DNA of 64,000 nt from the NCBI GenBank assembly GCA_045837725.1, contig JBEWZL010000064.1, positions 1 through 64,000 of the forward strand, read 5' to 3'. The stretch's first letter is position 1. Every line of letters begins with the position of its first letter. This stretch comes from Vermamoeba vermiformis. Its lineage: Eukaryota > Tubulinea > Echinamoebida. The translations under genes were made by a program, and so were the position numbers. Positions 10,165 to 22,605 of this stretch are shown piece by piece. The notes below the pieces were generated by a model. The model was not told the DNA's origin and did not search any database. It was given only the letters and a program-made list of their open reading frames with translations.

Positions 10165-12949
10165 TTATTGTTCGGGGCTCGGTTTTTTTTGTTCGTACAT
10201 TTTCAACTTGCCCTTCAGCTCGAAGATTTCGTTCTTCAATATCATATTCTCGTGATAGAACTTCTCGTACATCGAGCGATAATCATCGGTTGTGGTCTCT
10301 TTGAGCTTTTTGTTCTCGCTCTTGAGTTCTTTGATCTGATCACTCATCGCTCTCACATTGCTCGCAAGATTGGCCATTTCATCTTCGAAGGACGAGCCTC
10401 CTGTTGACATTGGCACACTGCCACTCTTGCCTGCACTGCCACCGTTGTAGCTTCCCGTGGTCGTGCCTTTGTTGGTCGACTTCTTGCGATCACTCGACGA
10501 TGCAAACTTCTTGGTGTATGAGCGAATTACAGCTTGAAGTTGTGCTTCGTTCATTTGTCGGAGCTCTTCTTCAGAGTACGAGAACAACAGTTTGATCTTT
10601 GGAATGAACAACACACTGAGTGAGGTCATTGTCAAGAACAAGATGCAGCAGCACAGCAGTGCAAAGCGAACAATGACGTCTGTCACCAAGAAGATAACAG
10701 CGACGAAGATAACGATGAAACCAAAGTTGTACATCTGAATAGGTGCAACTGTTAATACTCTGAAGTACATGAGAGTCGTTCAAAGATGATACTTACAGCC
10801 CAACCAATGTATTTGGCTTCGTTGTAGAGTGTCAATCGAAGCTTGCTCACGAGTGCTGAGATGATGATGCCGAATATCATCACAATGCCGTTGAACACAA
10901 GCAGGGTGATGCCAGTGGGGAAGTGGAACAAACAGAACGAGAACTGTTGCTCACCTTCATTCTGGAACTCAAATGAAGCAGGTTGAAGTCCCATCATCAC
11001 AGCCAAGATGACACACTCACCCAACAAGATCACTCCAACACCAAAGCCAACATCGCGATCAGTGTACTTGACGAGTTGAAGTGACTTGTTTGAGAACAAC
11101 AAATAGATGCGTCCTGTCTTGGCGAACAATGATCTGAAGATAACGTTGGTCAGTAATGCTTTGACACGTGTCACAAATGTCAAGTGTCAAAGTGTCAAAC
11201 ACTCACCCAAACAACAATGCAAAACCAACAGGAAGCATCCAAATGAACAAGTTGCAGCCAATCATCGTGTTTGAGACGAATGCAATGACTGAGCCGAACA
11301 TCAACATGCCTCCAATGCACATTGAGATCAAGAACACACCGCTCGATGCGATGATCACCTTTGACTTGCGGCTAGATTTGATATTAGTCTCGACATTTCA
11401 AATAAGCAGTATTGAGTATAGTACGTACTACTTGAGAGTGACAATCAAATAGAAGAAGGTGCACATGACACAAAGTCCGCTCAACACCCACATGGCGATC
11501 TGAAGGTCAACTCCGACTTCTTTGTACGACGCTGATTGGATGAAGGATATTAGCATCAGTTATCTCTACAACACTATTAGTGCACTTACAAGGACGGATC
11601 CAGTTCTCCCAGATCTGTTCGTTCGCTTGGACCCACTGACAGGCAACGTCGAATACCGAAGTGTTGACATACAAGTTAGCCAAGAGTTCGGTCATCTGAT
11701 TGCCGTTCAATGAATACGACTGTGCTAAGAAAGCAGTTTCAGGACTGTACTCGGGCAGATTTGTCCACATCACTTTGCCGAGAATTTCAGGAGGATAGTA
11801 CACAGCTAATCAATGTTCGATGAGTATTATTATTATATGCCATCACTATATACTAGATGCACTTACTGTCGTTCGGCAATTGAATACGCATCAAGCTATA
11901 GACGCTGTCCAAAGTGTGGGGTCGCCAGAAATAAAACAACATGGGCTCTTTGCGGGCATAACGCTCCTTCAAGACATCAGCCATCTCGCCTTCACCACTC
12001 AAGAACTGGATGTTGAGGGAGTAATTTTGGTCCTTGATGATTCGTTCTTCGACCTCCATCCAGTTTCGATCACCAAGAATGAGCGTGTTGTTGAAGTAAC
12101 CAGCGACACGTGGATCCGAGAAGTCACCGAACAATGCCTCGGGGACGTCATCGAGGACATATCTAGGCACGTACCATCCTATCAATATGGATTTAGTCAA
12201 TAGGGTAAAGTAATAAACGGAGTTGATGAAATTGTTTTGTCTCGATCAGTTCTGCTCAAAGTAACCGTCAAAATATAGAGGTGATAAATCAAGATGAGGT
12301 AAGTTCAATACGTTATATGTGACACAAGGTTACGATAAATCGACCATGCAACAATTCACAAATAAAAACCGATCTGAGATCTAACTTACCGACTTGACCA
12401 ACCATGCCGAGAGGTCCCGCAGAAGTAATAGTCTTGTCTTGAATAATGTATTGTTGCTCTTGTTTTACTCGCGATGACGGCCTATCGGTAAATTGTTAGT
12501 GTGCTTTTTTTGGAGATCTAGAAGTTGGAGCACAACTAATAATTATCAATCTAGTTGATACTAAAGGTCGTCTTACCAGTATTCCAATATTATATGAACC
12601 TCTCCTGTCGACATTCTGTCCCATGCTTCACCGCTATCGTCGATCGCGACAATTTCATTCCGTACACCGATTGCTTCGTCCAATAAAATGCTGGCGATGT
12701 AAGCATTCAAGTACGAACTCGACCAAGGGTTTAATACAATTTTTACAGGGTTTCTGGCAGCATAGCCTAAAATTTTGTAAATTAACGAGATGCGTCACCT
12801 TTTAGCGGCTGGATCTACATACCTGCAGGGCGAGGTCTATTCAAGCAGGGTCCTCTTGCACTATACTGTGTAGTAGTATCTTGAGCAATGATGGTCGCGA
12901 ACAAAGCTACCAGCACAAGACCACCTAAGATGCGTAAAGTAGCGGACAT
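10165..12949 (-). CDS. OpuAC-type solute-binding domain fused to class C GPCR, copy A
   Basis: Signal peptide at the start (ILGGLVLVALFATIIAQ), then a glycine-betaine ABC transporter (OpuAC) type domain: RPRPAGYAARNPVKIVLN, IASILLDEAIGVRNE, AWDRMSTGEVHIILEYW, GWYVPRYVLDDVPEALFGD, MLFYFWRPHT and MTELLANLYVNTS. A helix leads into seven membrane segments including IAMWVLSGLCVMCTFFYL, VIIASSGVFLISMCIGGMLM, CNLFIWMLPVGFALLFG, GVILLGECVILAVMMGL, GITLLVFNGIVMIFGIIIS and FGFIVIFVAVIFLV. The 7TM set fits class C (GABA-B like). The cytosolic end has a coiled coil (MSDQIKELKSENKKLKE onward) like the GABA-B dimerisation helix. Stop TAA at 10165. Ligand (betaine-like osmolyte) is inferred from the family. 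Introns about 60 nt. Copy B lies directly upstream in the same orientation. Confidence 0.85.
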
Positions 12950-13615
12950 CGTTCGCGGCACTGATCTGTGTACGAATTGTGGGCTTTACGTGGAAGTTAA
13001 AATGTTAAATTAAAATATTAACCAGAAAATCAGAAACATTGGGAACCTATCAATCAGTCATATCGTGTCGTTCGGCGGTATTTTTTTCCAAGTTAGGAAA
13101 TTTGTTGATCCATGCTTGTGAATTACATAATTTCAGCATCTCGTGTTAAGATTATAACAAGAACACATAAATAGTTTCGTTTAGTCTCTAAGGTATGAAA
13201 CAATCGCTGCACGAGTAACAAACGAAGATGAGACGTTGATCTTTTAGTATTCGAGAAGATAAAATACTAGAATGCTGAATATGTGTGTATCATACTTAAA
13301 ATAATCGATAGACTACCAACATACTTCGATATTAATATTACTAAATTCAAAAATAAAAATTGCAAATACCAAAACTTGCCAATACTTGAAATTCTAATAA
13401 TGTTCAAAACACGCGATGTTAGGGTAATTGTTGATATAATTTGCTATTTAAATTCGAACACATACCATCTGAGGACTTGCCCGTACCTGGTGGAAAATTT
13501 TGTGGTATAATGAATACAAGTCACTATTGTTCAACAACGCATACTTAATGCAGCTATGTTGCACTTGCGATAAATAAAATTACAAATTTATTTTCTTTTA
13601 AAAATTCGCGTCATG
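12950..13615. other. Intergenic, AT-rich, between GPCR copies A and B
   Basis: Promoter space of copy A and the 3' region of copy B. A 75-aa open stretch at 13283-13510 has no splice sites, motif or paralog and looks like chance. I see no element or RNA gene. Confidence 0.6.
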
Positions 13616-16405
13616 TTATTGGTCGGGCTTGCTTTGTTCGTACACCTTGATTTTACCCTTCAATTCAAATATTTCATTCTTCAATATCATATTTTCATGG
13701 TAATATCGTTCGTACAAGGCTCGATAATCTTCGCTTGTGGTCTCTTTGAGCTTTTTGTTCTCACTCTTGAGTTCTTTGATCTGATCACTCATCGCTCTCA
13801 CATTGCTCGCAAGATTGGCCATTTCATCTTCGAATGACGAGCCTCCTGTTGACATTGGCACGCTACCACTCTTGCCTGCACTGCCATTGAAGCTTCCCGT
13901 GGTCGTGCCCTTGTTGGTCGACTTCTTGCGACCGCTCGACGATGCAAACTTCTTGGTGTACGAGCGAATCACAGCTTGAAGTTGTGCTTCGTTCATTTGT
14001 CTGAGTTCTTCTTCAGTGTACGAGAACAGCAGTTTGATCTTTGGAATGAACAACACACTGAGCGAGGTCATTGTCAAGAACAAGATGCAGCAGCACAACA
14101 AAGCGTATCGCACGACAACGTCAGGGACCAAAAAGATAACAGCGACAAAGATTACAATGAAACCAAAGTTGTACATCTAAATAGGCATTGGTTAGCTATC
14201 GGAGGACACGTCAAACACTGCACGAGCGAACTTACAGCCCAACCAATGTATTTGGCTTCGTTGTAGAGTGTCAATCGAAGCTTGCTTACAAGAGCTGAAA
14301 TGATAATGCCGAACACCATCACGATACCGTTGTACACAAGCAGAGTGATGCCAGTGGGGAAGTGGAACAAACAGAATGAGAACTGTTGGTCGCCTTCGTT
14401 CTGGAACTCGAACGAAGCGGGTTGAAGTCCCATCATCACAGCCAAGATGACACACTCACCCAACAAGATCACTCCAACACCAAAGCCAACATCACGATCA
14501 GTGTACTTGACAAGTTGAAGTGACTTGTTCGAGAACAACAAATAGATGCGTCCTGTCTTGGCGAACAATGATCTGAAGATAATGTTGGTCAGTAATGCTT
14601 TGACACGTGTCACAAGTGTCAAAATGTCAAAGTGTCAAACACTCACCCGAACAACAATGCAAAACCAACAGGAAGCATCCAAATGAACAAGTTACAGCCA
14701 ATATTAGTATTCGATACGAATGCTGCAACAGAGCCGAACATCAACATGCCTCCAATGCACATCGAGATCAAGAACACACCACTCGATGCGATGATCACCT
14801 TTGACTTGCGACTGTAGGTAAACACGTTAGAGATGAAAAGGAACACATTAATAATACGTACTACTTGGCAGTCACAGCGAGATAGAAAACTGAGACACAG
14901 AAACAAATGCCTGTTAAGACCCACATGGCGATCTGAAGATCCAGTCCTACTTCTTTGAACGACGCTTGACAGTAGGTGTGAGCTTTTGAACCAAGCATAT
15001 ATCACATTTTCTTGACTTACAAGGATGAACCCAGTTCTCCCAGATATGTTCGTTGTTCTTGACCCAATCACAGGCCGTGTCGAAGATAGATCGGGTTTGA
15101 TACAATTTGGCCAAGAGCTCTGTCATTTGATTACCATTAAGAGCGAATGACTGCGCTAAGAAAGCTGTTTCGGGACTGTACTCAGGAAGGTTTGCCCACA
15201 TAATCTTGCCAAGAATCTCAGGCGGGTAGTAGATCGCTGGATCGAAAGCTTAGCGCAATCCTTGTAGGACCATAAGACCCGCTATATACTTACAGTCGTT
15301 AGGTAGTTGAATACGCATCAAGTTAAAGATACTTTCCAACGTATGAGGCTTCCAGAAGTAAAACAACATTTGCTCCTTGCGCGCGTATCGTTCGATGAGC
15401 ATTTCGGTCATTTCAACTTCACCGCTCAACAACTGAATGTTAAGTGAGAAGTTTTGATCTTTGATGATGTTATCTTCCACGTCCAGCCAAGTCGGATCAC
15501 CAAGAATGAGGGTGTTGTTGAAGTAACCAGCGACACGTGGATCCGAGAAGTCACCGAACAATGCTTCGGGTACGTCATCGAGGACATATCTAGGCACGTA
15601 CCATCCTATCAATATGAGATTTAGTCAATAGGCGTTGAAGTAAAACGTGGTTTCAAAAAGATAACGGTCCAGTTCAAATTTAAATTCGCGTCGTTGAAAT
15701 TGCTTGTTCAACTCGCGAGCACGTGGTCATTAATTAACGACGTGATGTCTAGCAGATTGACATGGCAACCTGGCGAGATGCGAAATTTCCAGAATTTCAC
15801 CGCCCGACTTACCGGCTTGCCCAACCGTACCAAGAGGTCCTGCAGACAATATAGTTCCATCGTTGTAAATGTATTTCTCTTCTTGAACGCGTTGTGTAGA
15901 GGGCCTGTCAATACCAACGAATTAAATTTTAATAGTCAAACTTCAAAATTCTTGCTTTTCCATTTAAGGCAAAAAGTAAGGGGGACAGCTCGCAGGGTTC
16001 CCTAAATTATATAGTAATACTCACCAGTACTCCAGCAATGCATGTACGTTGCCTTGCGCCACTTGGTCCCACGAATCTGCTCCGTCGTTGATCGTGACTA
16101 ACTCATTTCGTACACCGATTGCTTCGTCCAATATAATGTTAGCGATGTTTGCACCTATTACTGAGCTAGACCACGTTCTCATAGCAAGTTTAACAGGGTT
16201 CCTAGCAGCATAGCCTAGCAACAAATGTCAGAATCATATCTTCAAACTGCTGTCACACGCAGATCGGCTTACCAGCAGGTCGAGGTCTATTAAGACAAGC
16301 TCCTCGCGCACTGTATGGTGCAGCAGTCTCCTGAGCGACTGCCATCGACAGGTAGACTACGAAGGCGAGTGCTGCAGTGATTATGAAACGAGTTGATCTT
16401 GCCAT
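13616..16405 (-). CDS. OpuAC-type solute-binding domain fused to class C GPCR, copy B
   Basis: Same architecture as copy A: signal peptide (FIITAALAFVVYLSMAVAQ), OpuAC domain (ARNPVKLAMRTWSSSVIG, DEAIGVRNELVTINDG, GNVHALLEYW, GWYVPRYVLDDVPEALFGD, MLFYFWKPHTLES, MTELLAKLYQTRS), seven membrane helices and a C-terminal coiled coil ending KIKVYEQSKPDQ. The 7TM and coiled-coil exons match copy A almost residue for residue, while the sensor half and the extreme C terminus differ. Start MARSTRFI is chosen because it opens directly into a signal peptide. Binding-pocket differences could change ligand preference. Paralog heterodimers through the coiled coil are a plausible inference from GABA-B receptors. 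Confidence 0.85.
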
Positions 16406-17095
16406 CTCGTTGGAGATCAATTTAGATCGGGACTTGTGTGGTGCTCTGTGCGACGAGTAATTGAAATTAATGCAGTTGGGGAATAATCTGATAGTTATTG
16501 TTGATCACAGTACACAGGACTGTGCTTCAGATTGCTATTAAAGGAAATTCGTTTATGCCGTGCACGCAAGATCTGTGCCTGAGATTGAATTATCAGAAAG
16601 GAGTTGTGATACTAGTAAATTATTATTGACTTACACGTGCGTTGAGCCCTCCGTTTACCACCACTCGACCTGCATCTTTTGCAAAGGAAACAAATAATAA
16701 AGCTGACTAACTAAATTAATGTTAAACTGACAACCTTTTGCTAATATTATAATTATATTATAATATAATTATTGGCAAGATCCTGCCCTAGCTGGATTGC
16801 CACTTGATCAAAAATCAACAAGCCCATTAATATTCGTATCACAATCCCCATTATTGTCGTGCGACGATCTATTTGTGCGAGACGAGAGGCAAAATGAAGT
16901 AACGGTTACTCGATATTTGGTCTTAGCACGTCGGGTATGTAAGCTGAAAATGCTGGCGTATTGTCCACTATGACATCATTGTCAAATCAATATATATCAA
17001 CGATGATACGAATACTGAATTGTGCTTCCCAGGTCTTTGTAAGTGAAAATGACTGTCCTTCCATTTTTAACTATTTATTCTAGAAGATAGCACAG
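16406..17095. promoter_or_regulatory. Divergent promoter region between GPCR copy B and the R-SNARE
   Basis: About 690 bp separate two divergently transcribed genes, so both promoters must lie here. It holds one long AT-only palindrome (separate entry) and no convincing exon. Confidence 0.5.
16749..16772. repeat. Perfect 24-bp AT-only palindrome
   Basis: Every base from 16749 to 16772 pairs with its mirror partner around the centre TATA-type core, all A or T. It could extrude or be a protein-binding dyad in the divergent promoter, or simply reflect AT-rich sequence. Confidence 0.8.
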
Positions 17096-18177
17096 ATGTC
17101 GTCTTCTACCTTTATTTATTCCGTAGTGGCCCGTTCTAAGGTCGTATTGGCCGAATATAGTGATCCCAATGCTTACAAAGGCAACTTTATCGTAGTTTCC
17201 AGACTCATCTTGGAGAAGCTGGATTCGTCTACAGATGTGAAGAAAGTCTATACTTATGATCAATATATGGTCCACATAGTCGTTAATTCAGGAATAATTT
17301 ACATGTGCATCACGGAGAGCTTGCAATCCGGCTCAATTATGCGTGTAATGAACTTTTTGGAAGAGATTCAGAAGCGATTTACTCAAACATACGATAATAA
17401 GAAAATAGCTAATGCAGCTGCATATGAAATGAACGATGAATTCGGCCGTGTTTTGCAATCCCAAATGGTAACGTATTTGTAAAATATTAACCGGCTGGCT
17501 TTGTCAGTTCATAGCCAATTCCTCGCGCAAATTATTTTAAATAACCAAAATTATATATGATATTATTTTTCCTATTTTTTCGAACTTTCTTGTCCCTTTT
17601 GTTCTTTGAAATTAGATGCACATGTCAATCTTCAAGCTCCTTAATAACATGTCATTTAATAGCAATACTGGTCCTCAAATATTGCAAATGATCGCAGCGC
17701 CGCCCTCATGAATAAAATTGAAGGCGTAAAAGGCATATTGATGGAGAATATTGAAAGACTGATGGATCGAGAAGAAAAAATCAGCTTGCTCGTCGAAAAA
17801 ACACAAGAAATGCAAGGCCAATCATTTACTTTTGCACAAAAGAGCACTGAATTGAAGAGGAAGTTGTGCTGGAGAAATTTCAGATTGTACATCGTTATCG
17901 CTGTTTTGTTGATGGTACGTGCACCTCAGATCCCACATATTTCAATTCTTATGAGCTTTTTATGGCTTATATTGAATACTATAGCATGATTTCGTAATAC
18001 ATATGGCTAACAGACTCCTAATAGGTTCTTGGTTGGTTGATCGCATCCTCGATCTGCGGTTTCGATTTCTCCAAGTGCGGTGGTGACGGTGAAAATCCTC
18101 CCCCTCGCTCATCTGCTGCTACCCTATACGGATCAATTACCGCCCTCGTTGTTTCTGTCGTCAGCCTACTATTTTAA
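17096..18177 (+). CDS. VAMP7-like: Longin-domain R-SNARE, VAMP7-like
   Basis: Vesicle SNARE for endosomal/lysosomal or vacuolar fusion. Exon 1 (17096-17465) encodes a longin domain: SSSTFIYSVVARSKVVLAEY, VYTYDQYMVHIV, FLEEIQKRFTQ. After an intron of about 197 nt (GTAACG donor to TTTAATAG at 17662) the SNARE motif follows: IEGVKGILMENIERLMDREE then ISLLVEKTQEM, with the zero-layer Arg in MDREE, and a membrane anchor YIVIAVLLMVLGWLIASS split by an intron at 17913-18025. The long first intron was chosen because the SNARE frame has a stop just before it. Unusually, about 40 residues follow the anchor, Gly/Pro-rich and then hydrophobic (ITALVVSVVSLLF), where VAMP7 normally ends after the anchor. 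Confidence 0.85.
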
Positions 18178-18457
18178 AGGCTGCCGTGTTTACCGACCTA
18201 GTTGCAGTTTAATTGACGCGTAAATTCGTCGGTTAAATTGCAACGTTTTGACCTCATTTTGTAATAAATAACTTTATGCTGTATTATAGCACATTAGAAT
18301 ATGGCTACTGGTCGAAAATCTCAGAGATGCATTTAATTATTATGCGTTTATTTATAAATAAGTGATTGATTAGATTACAATAATATATATTAGGTAGCAG
18401 TAAGTATGGTACAATCTATTAAAGTACAGGTTCCTTAGTAGGTAAAAAAGGAACGCT

Positions 18458-21400
18458 TTAATCGCTATCGGACGAGGACGAATCTTCGTCATTTGAGGGC
18501 AGATCTGACGGAGACGAGGACAATCCCGAAGAAGACGGGGAGGCAGCCACATTAGTATTGGTGTTAGGCGATGTAACGGGCGAGGACAAGCCACTCTTGT
18601 CGAGCAACATGTCAGTGCTCGTGTGAATGGTCAATTTCTCTTTCTCTGAATACAATGGGACCATTAGCTCGCATACTATTAAGGGAGGTACAAGTGACAC
18701 TTACGCAAGAGTTTCGCCTTTAGTTCCTTGTTCTCTTCTTCAAGATCCGTGTAGCGCTTCTTAAGTTGGTCAATCATAGCAGTTTCTTCAATGTTAGCTG
18801 GGCAAGTCACGTGTTAGCAATGAATTAGAACGCTAAATATAGTTGCTATAGACTTACTCGAAGCATTGGACAGAGCAGACATGTAAGTTGAAGTTTGACC
18901 CAACTTGTTCAAGTTCGAGTTGAGGGCTTTAGGATCCTTTTGTTCTGCAAGAAGAGGTTGGGTTAATTCTATCATTCACCATTTATAGGGTCGTATCAAC
19001 ACTTACTCGTCAACACGAAGTGCACTTTAGGCATGAACAAAATAGTCACTGTCGAGAACACTCCGAACAGAATTGCGGCAGATCTGCAGAAAATGGAGTT
19101 AGTGACCGATGCTAATAGTGCGCTAATATAACATTTGTATCATACCTAATGATAGTGTCTACCATTCTGTCGGTGATGTTAATCGAGTACACGATCAACA
19201 AGATCAAACCAGCGAATGTCAAGAGGTACATGGAGATGAGCACGTATTTAGACTCGTTGTATTCACTCACGACCTTACGGGCCCAAATACCTAAGATGAC
19301 ACCAGCAATAATAAGACCACCCTAATAAAGTACGTATGAGCAATGTATGACATGCGATGACACGTGTCAATCAGTCACTTACGTTGTACACGATGAGAAT
19401 AATGACGAAGGGTGTTTCTCCTTCGCGTGAGCATTGAGTGTAGTTTAAAGCAGGTCTGCGTAATGATTAACATACTATTCGGCTGTTGAAAGTATTTTAC
19501 GTACCTCAATGGATCTGGTTGAACGTATTCGGCAACAGGAGTAAATGCAGCGCTCCAGATAACCAAAACAATCTGTTCATGGTGAGTACATAGTATCGCT
19601 ATTATATGTGAAGTACTTACAATCTCAACGGAGACGAGAATAGCAACCACTTTGAGCAGTTGAATGTTCGGGATCTTGAGTGCCTTCAACTTCTTGTAGG
19701 TGAAAATTCTCCAAATACGCCATGTCTTGGCCAACAAGTTGCTGTAAAATAACACGTCAACACATCGAAAAGGATTCAACCGAGGCCAATGAACTTACGC
19801 GAACATCATGCCGAAGCCCAAGTTGAACAACCAGTAGCGGGCAATGCATGCGCCAGTAGTGGTCTCAAGGGTCCATAAGAAGACTACAACAACGGTTAGA
19901 CCAATAATAACTTCATACTAGTGTCACTTACTCGAGGCAAACATCATCAAGGCACCGAGCATAATCAACTCGACGAAGATGAGTGAAGCAGCAACGATTT
20001 GAGGCTTGTCTCGCCACACGTAGAACAAAATCATCAAGAACAAGCAGAAAGCGACGCCTAATCCAGCGATGGAGATAATGGCGATTTCAGCGGGAGTTTT
20101 GTACCAAGACGGGTCTTCAATGCGTTCGCTCCAAGTGGGCGCGGGGTAAATGGCTAAAAGTATCATGTTAGTGCTGTCAATTTGACACGTGTCACGTATA
20201 TTCGTACCATCCATTTCAGCTGAAGATAAGGGAGATACTAGATACGTGTCCATGTTTTGATCGTATTGTACGGTAGCAACTGTTGTAGTGGTCAATTGGC
20301 CGAACGGTGTGAACTGTAGCAAGCCATAGAAAGTTCTCATATTAATCTGAGGAAGAGTATTAGGCGAGGTCGTAATAAATATAAAATACGAGAATCATAC
20401 GGTAGCTAAGCCACGAGCAACAAGTGTCGGTTCTGACGAGCGAGCAATTTCAGTGGCTGTTTGGAAAGCCATACCAGCAGCATAGGAAGCAGCTGCAATG
20501 TACCTGCATTAATTAGATATGATACACATTAGGCTATATAAAATGAGATGCATACGTTGGACTTTGGCCGAACGCATTCGTGTAAGTGTTGAAAAACAAT
20601 TCGGGACTGGTCTCGTTGTCTGTCTGAATGAAGTGTTGTGCTTTCACTGAACCATCTTCGATGTGTTCTCGGCCTCGTAATCTCTCGTCCCAAGGTACCA
20701 CAGAGATGATATATCTAAACAAACAAATAAATTAGTTTCCTGATCTGAAAGTCGATCCACTGACTCAATTCAAAAATAATATATTATAACAATGACATAC
20801 CTGCCGTCTTCTCCGAGCTCTTCTTGATAATTGCCAGTAATGCAGTTGGCCAAGATGAGAGCGTTAGGCATGAAATTGTTGGCTTTGGCTCGCTTGACAA
20901 ATTGAATGCAGCCGTCAGGAGATGTAGCGCCAATAACAACATCTAATAGTACGTTGTCAATAATTATATTATTATGGTTAATCTTTCGGAGTGGAATAAA
21001 AAGATTGCGTCCGATCCGCCAGTACGCGATGATTGAATTTTGATATCATTGCAAGATTAATACTTACCAGCACCAGTATTGGCTAATTCGGCAATAACGT
21101 CGTCAATTGAATCCAATGAATCGAGCTTGTAAGTGTTTTTAACTTGGAAATTATTATCGGCAGCGCTGGTCGAGGCTCCACCGGCCATATTCCTATTAAA
21201 TTGGAATATTAGACACGCACTTACATACATTCTAAATCTAGATCGGAATAATTTCAATTTGCACGAATTGCTGCGGAGAAGAAAGATCTAACCCCAAAAC
21301 TTACTTGAAGTCTTCAGTATCTTCGTAAAATAGTGCAACAGATCTAGCGCCCTTGATTTTCATCAATGTAATTGCAGGCTGGAAATAAGTCGATGGAGGG

Positions 21401-22442
21401 GGCAAAAGTCCGGTCAACAGATCGAATCTACGATTGCCGTTACTGGAACAGGGCGATTGGCTTGTGTCGCATTCGAATAGAGTCTGAGAGTCATCGCCAG
21501 CTATAATTAATCGTTGTTAGAGAAATTTGCCGTGGATAAACCGAATTTAATTAAAGGACCGCTTGATGTGACGGGTAGAAAAATGACAGATCCTTCGCGT
21601 GATTGCGTTAATTTATACGAATATAATAGTATTGTAACAAAAAGTATTGTATTAATCGAATTTTTATCGAGTCCCGTACGTGACAACCGCATCTAATTTG
21701 AGCTAAAAATACTTTTAATCGATTGCGTATACTTTAAGTAAATATAACATAAATTTGCACTTAATAAATATCCAAAGGCTATAGTCTAATTGAATGACGG
21801 AATGAATCAGAAATTGAAACAATGGGAAGCCCATTAATTTCGGATCGAACACAATTAATATTGAAATTGCAACGGATTATAAAGATACGAGGGTATGATG
21901 CTTATAACAGTACTTACTAGCAAATGTGACTATCGTATTGGCAACAATTTGAGCTGTTTCGTTTGCCAGTACCGCTGAAAATGGCGCAAAGATCGCCGTA
22001 ACGTTTCCATAAACACCATTAATTATATCCGTGGCCGCGGCGCGTGTCTTGGTGACCATATCAGCTTGGGAGCTACCGCCGACATCAACTATATTATATT
22101 AAATTTGAATTAATTTAATTTTACGTTACACGGTATGATATCCGCTTCAAAAATCTTTGTAAATTAAGGAATTTAATGGCTTAAATATGATTTATACGAG
22201 CGCTAAATATCATGCTTCGGTATGCACTTACTGATCTGCAGCGTAATATTGTTTGGGACACCGCTGATGGTCAATCCACCCTTCTCATTAACTGTATTGG
22301 CCCATAGAGTAACGGCTTGGACTATGTGAGTTGCATCGCCAGCGTATTGACCGGTCAAGGGTTGCGGCACTGCAATAATCAGATTCGCCGAGACGGCCGA
22401 TAAAGCAACAAGCAAAATCCAACAGATGCCAATCAACTTCAT
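18458..22442 (-). CDS. Class C GPCR with Peripla_BP_6 (branched-chain amino-acid type) ectodomain
   Basis: Start MKLIGICWILLVALSAVSAN is a signal peptide. The ectodomain begins LIIAVPQPLTGQYAGDA and continues with ITLMKIKGARSVALFYED, IDDVIAELANTGA, DVVIGATSPDGCIQFVKRAK and PTYIAAASYAAGMAFQTA, the two-lobe type I periplasmic binding fold shared by Leu/Ile/Val-binding proteins and mGlu/GABA-B receptors. Seven membrane segments follow (for example AIISIAGLGVAFCLFLMIL and IVAASLIFVELIMLGALMM), then a coiled coil (ANIEETAMIDQLKKRYTDL) and an acidic Ser-rich tail ending SSSSDSD. About 15 exons. One intron (about 21917-21503) is roughly 410 nt, far above the local norm. Ligand is inferred to be an amino acid or amide. 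It is a different GPCR subfamily from the OpuAC copies. Confidence 0.8.
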
Positions 22443-22605
22443 CTGTTTGCTGCGATTTAATTCGTGACTGATGTTGTCGCTATATAACTAGCTTTATTTT
22501 AAGAGTTAGACAGGTCGTGCACCTATTTTTTGATTCTGTCACTTGTCATAAATCGGTTGGAGATTTCTTTGTACGGAAGCACATCCGAAAAAGCGTTCAA
22601 GCAAC

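Noticed and set aside
10168-10595. Plus-strand open frames opposite the GPCR coiled coil
   Set aside because: Antisense shadow of the conserved minus-strand coiled-coil exon; the same shadow appears at copies B and C.
13283-13510. 75-residue plus-strand frame between GPCR copies
   Set aside because: AT-rich, low-complexity, no paralog and no splice signals.
21514-21696. Open 60-residue stretches on both strands
   Set aside because: They lie inside the long intron of the GPCR, with no motif and no splice support.
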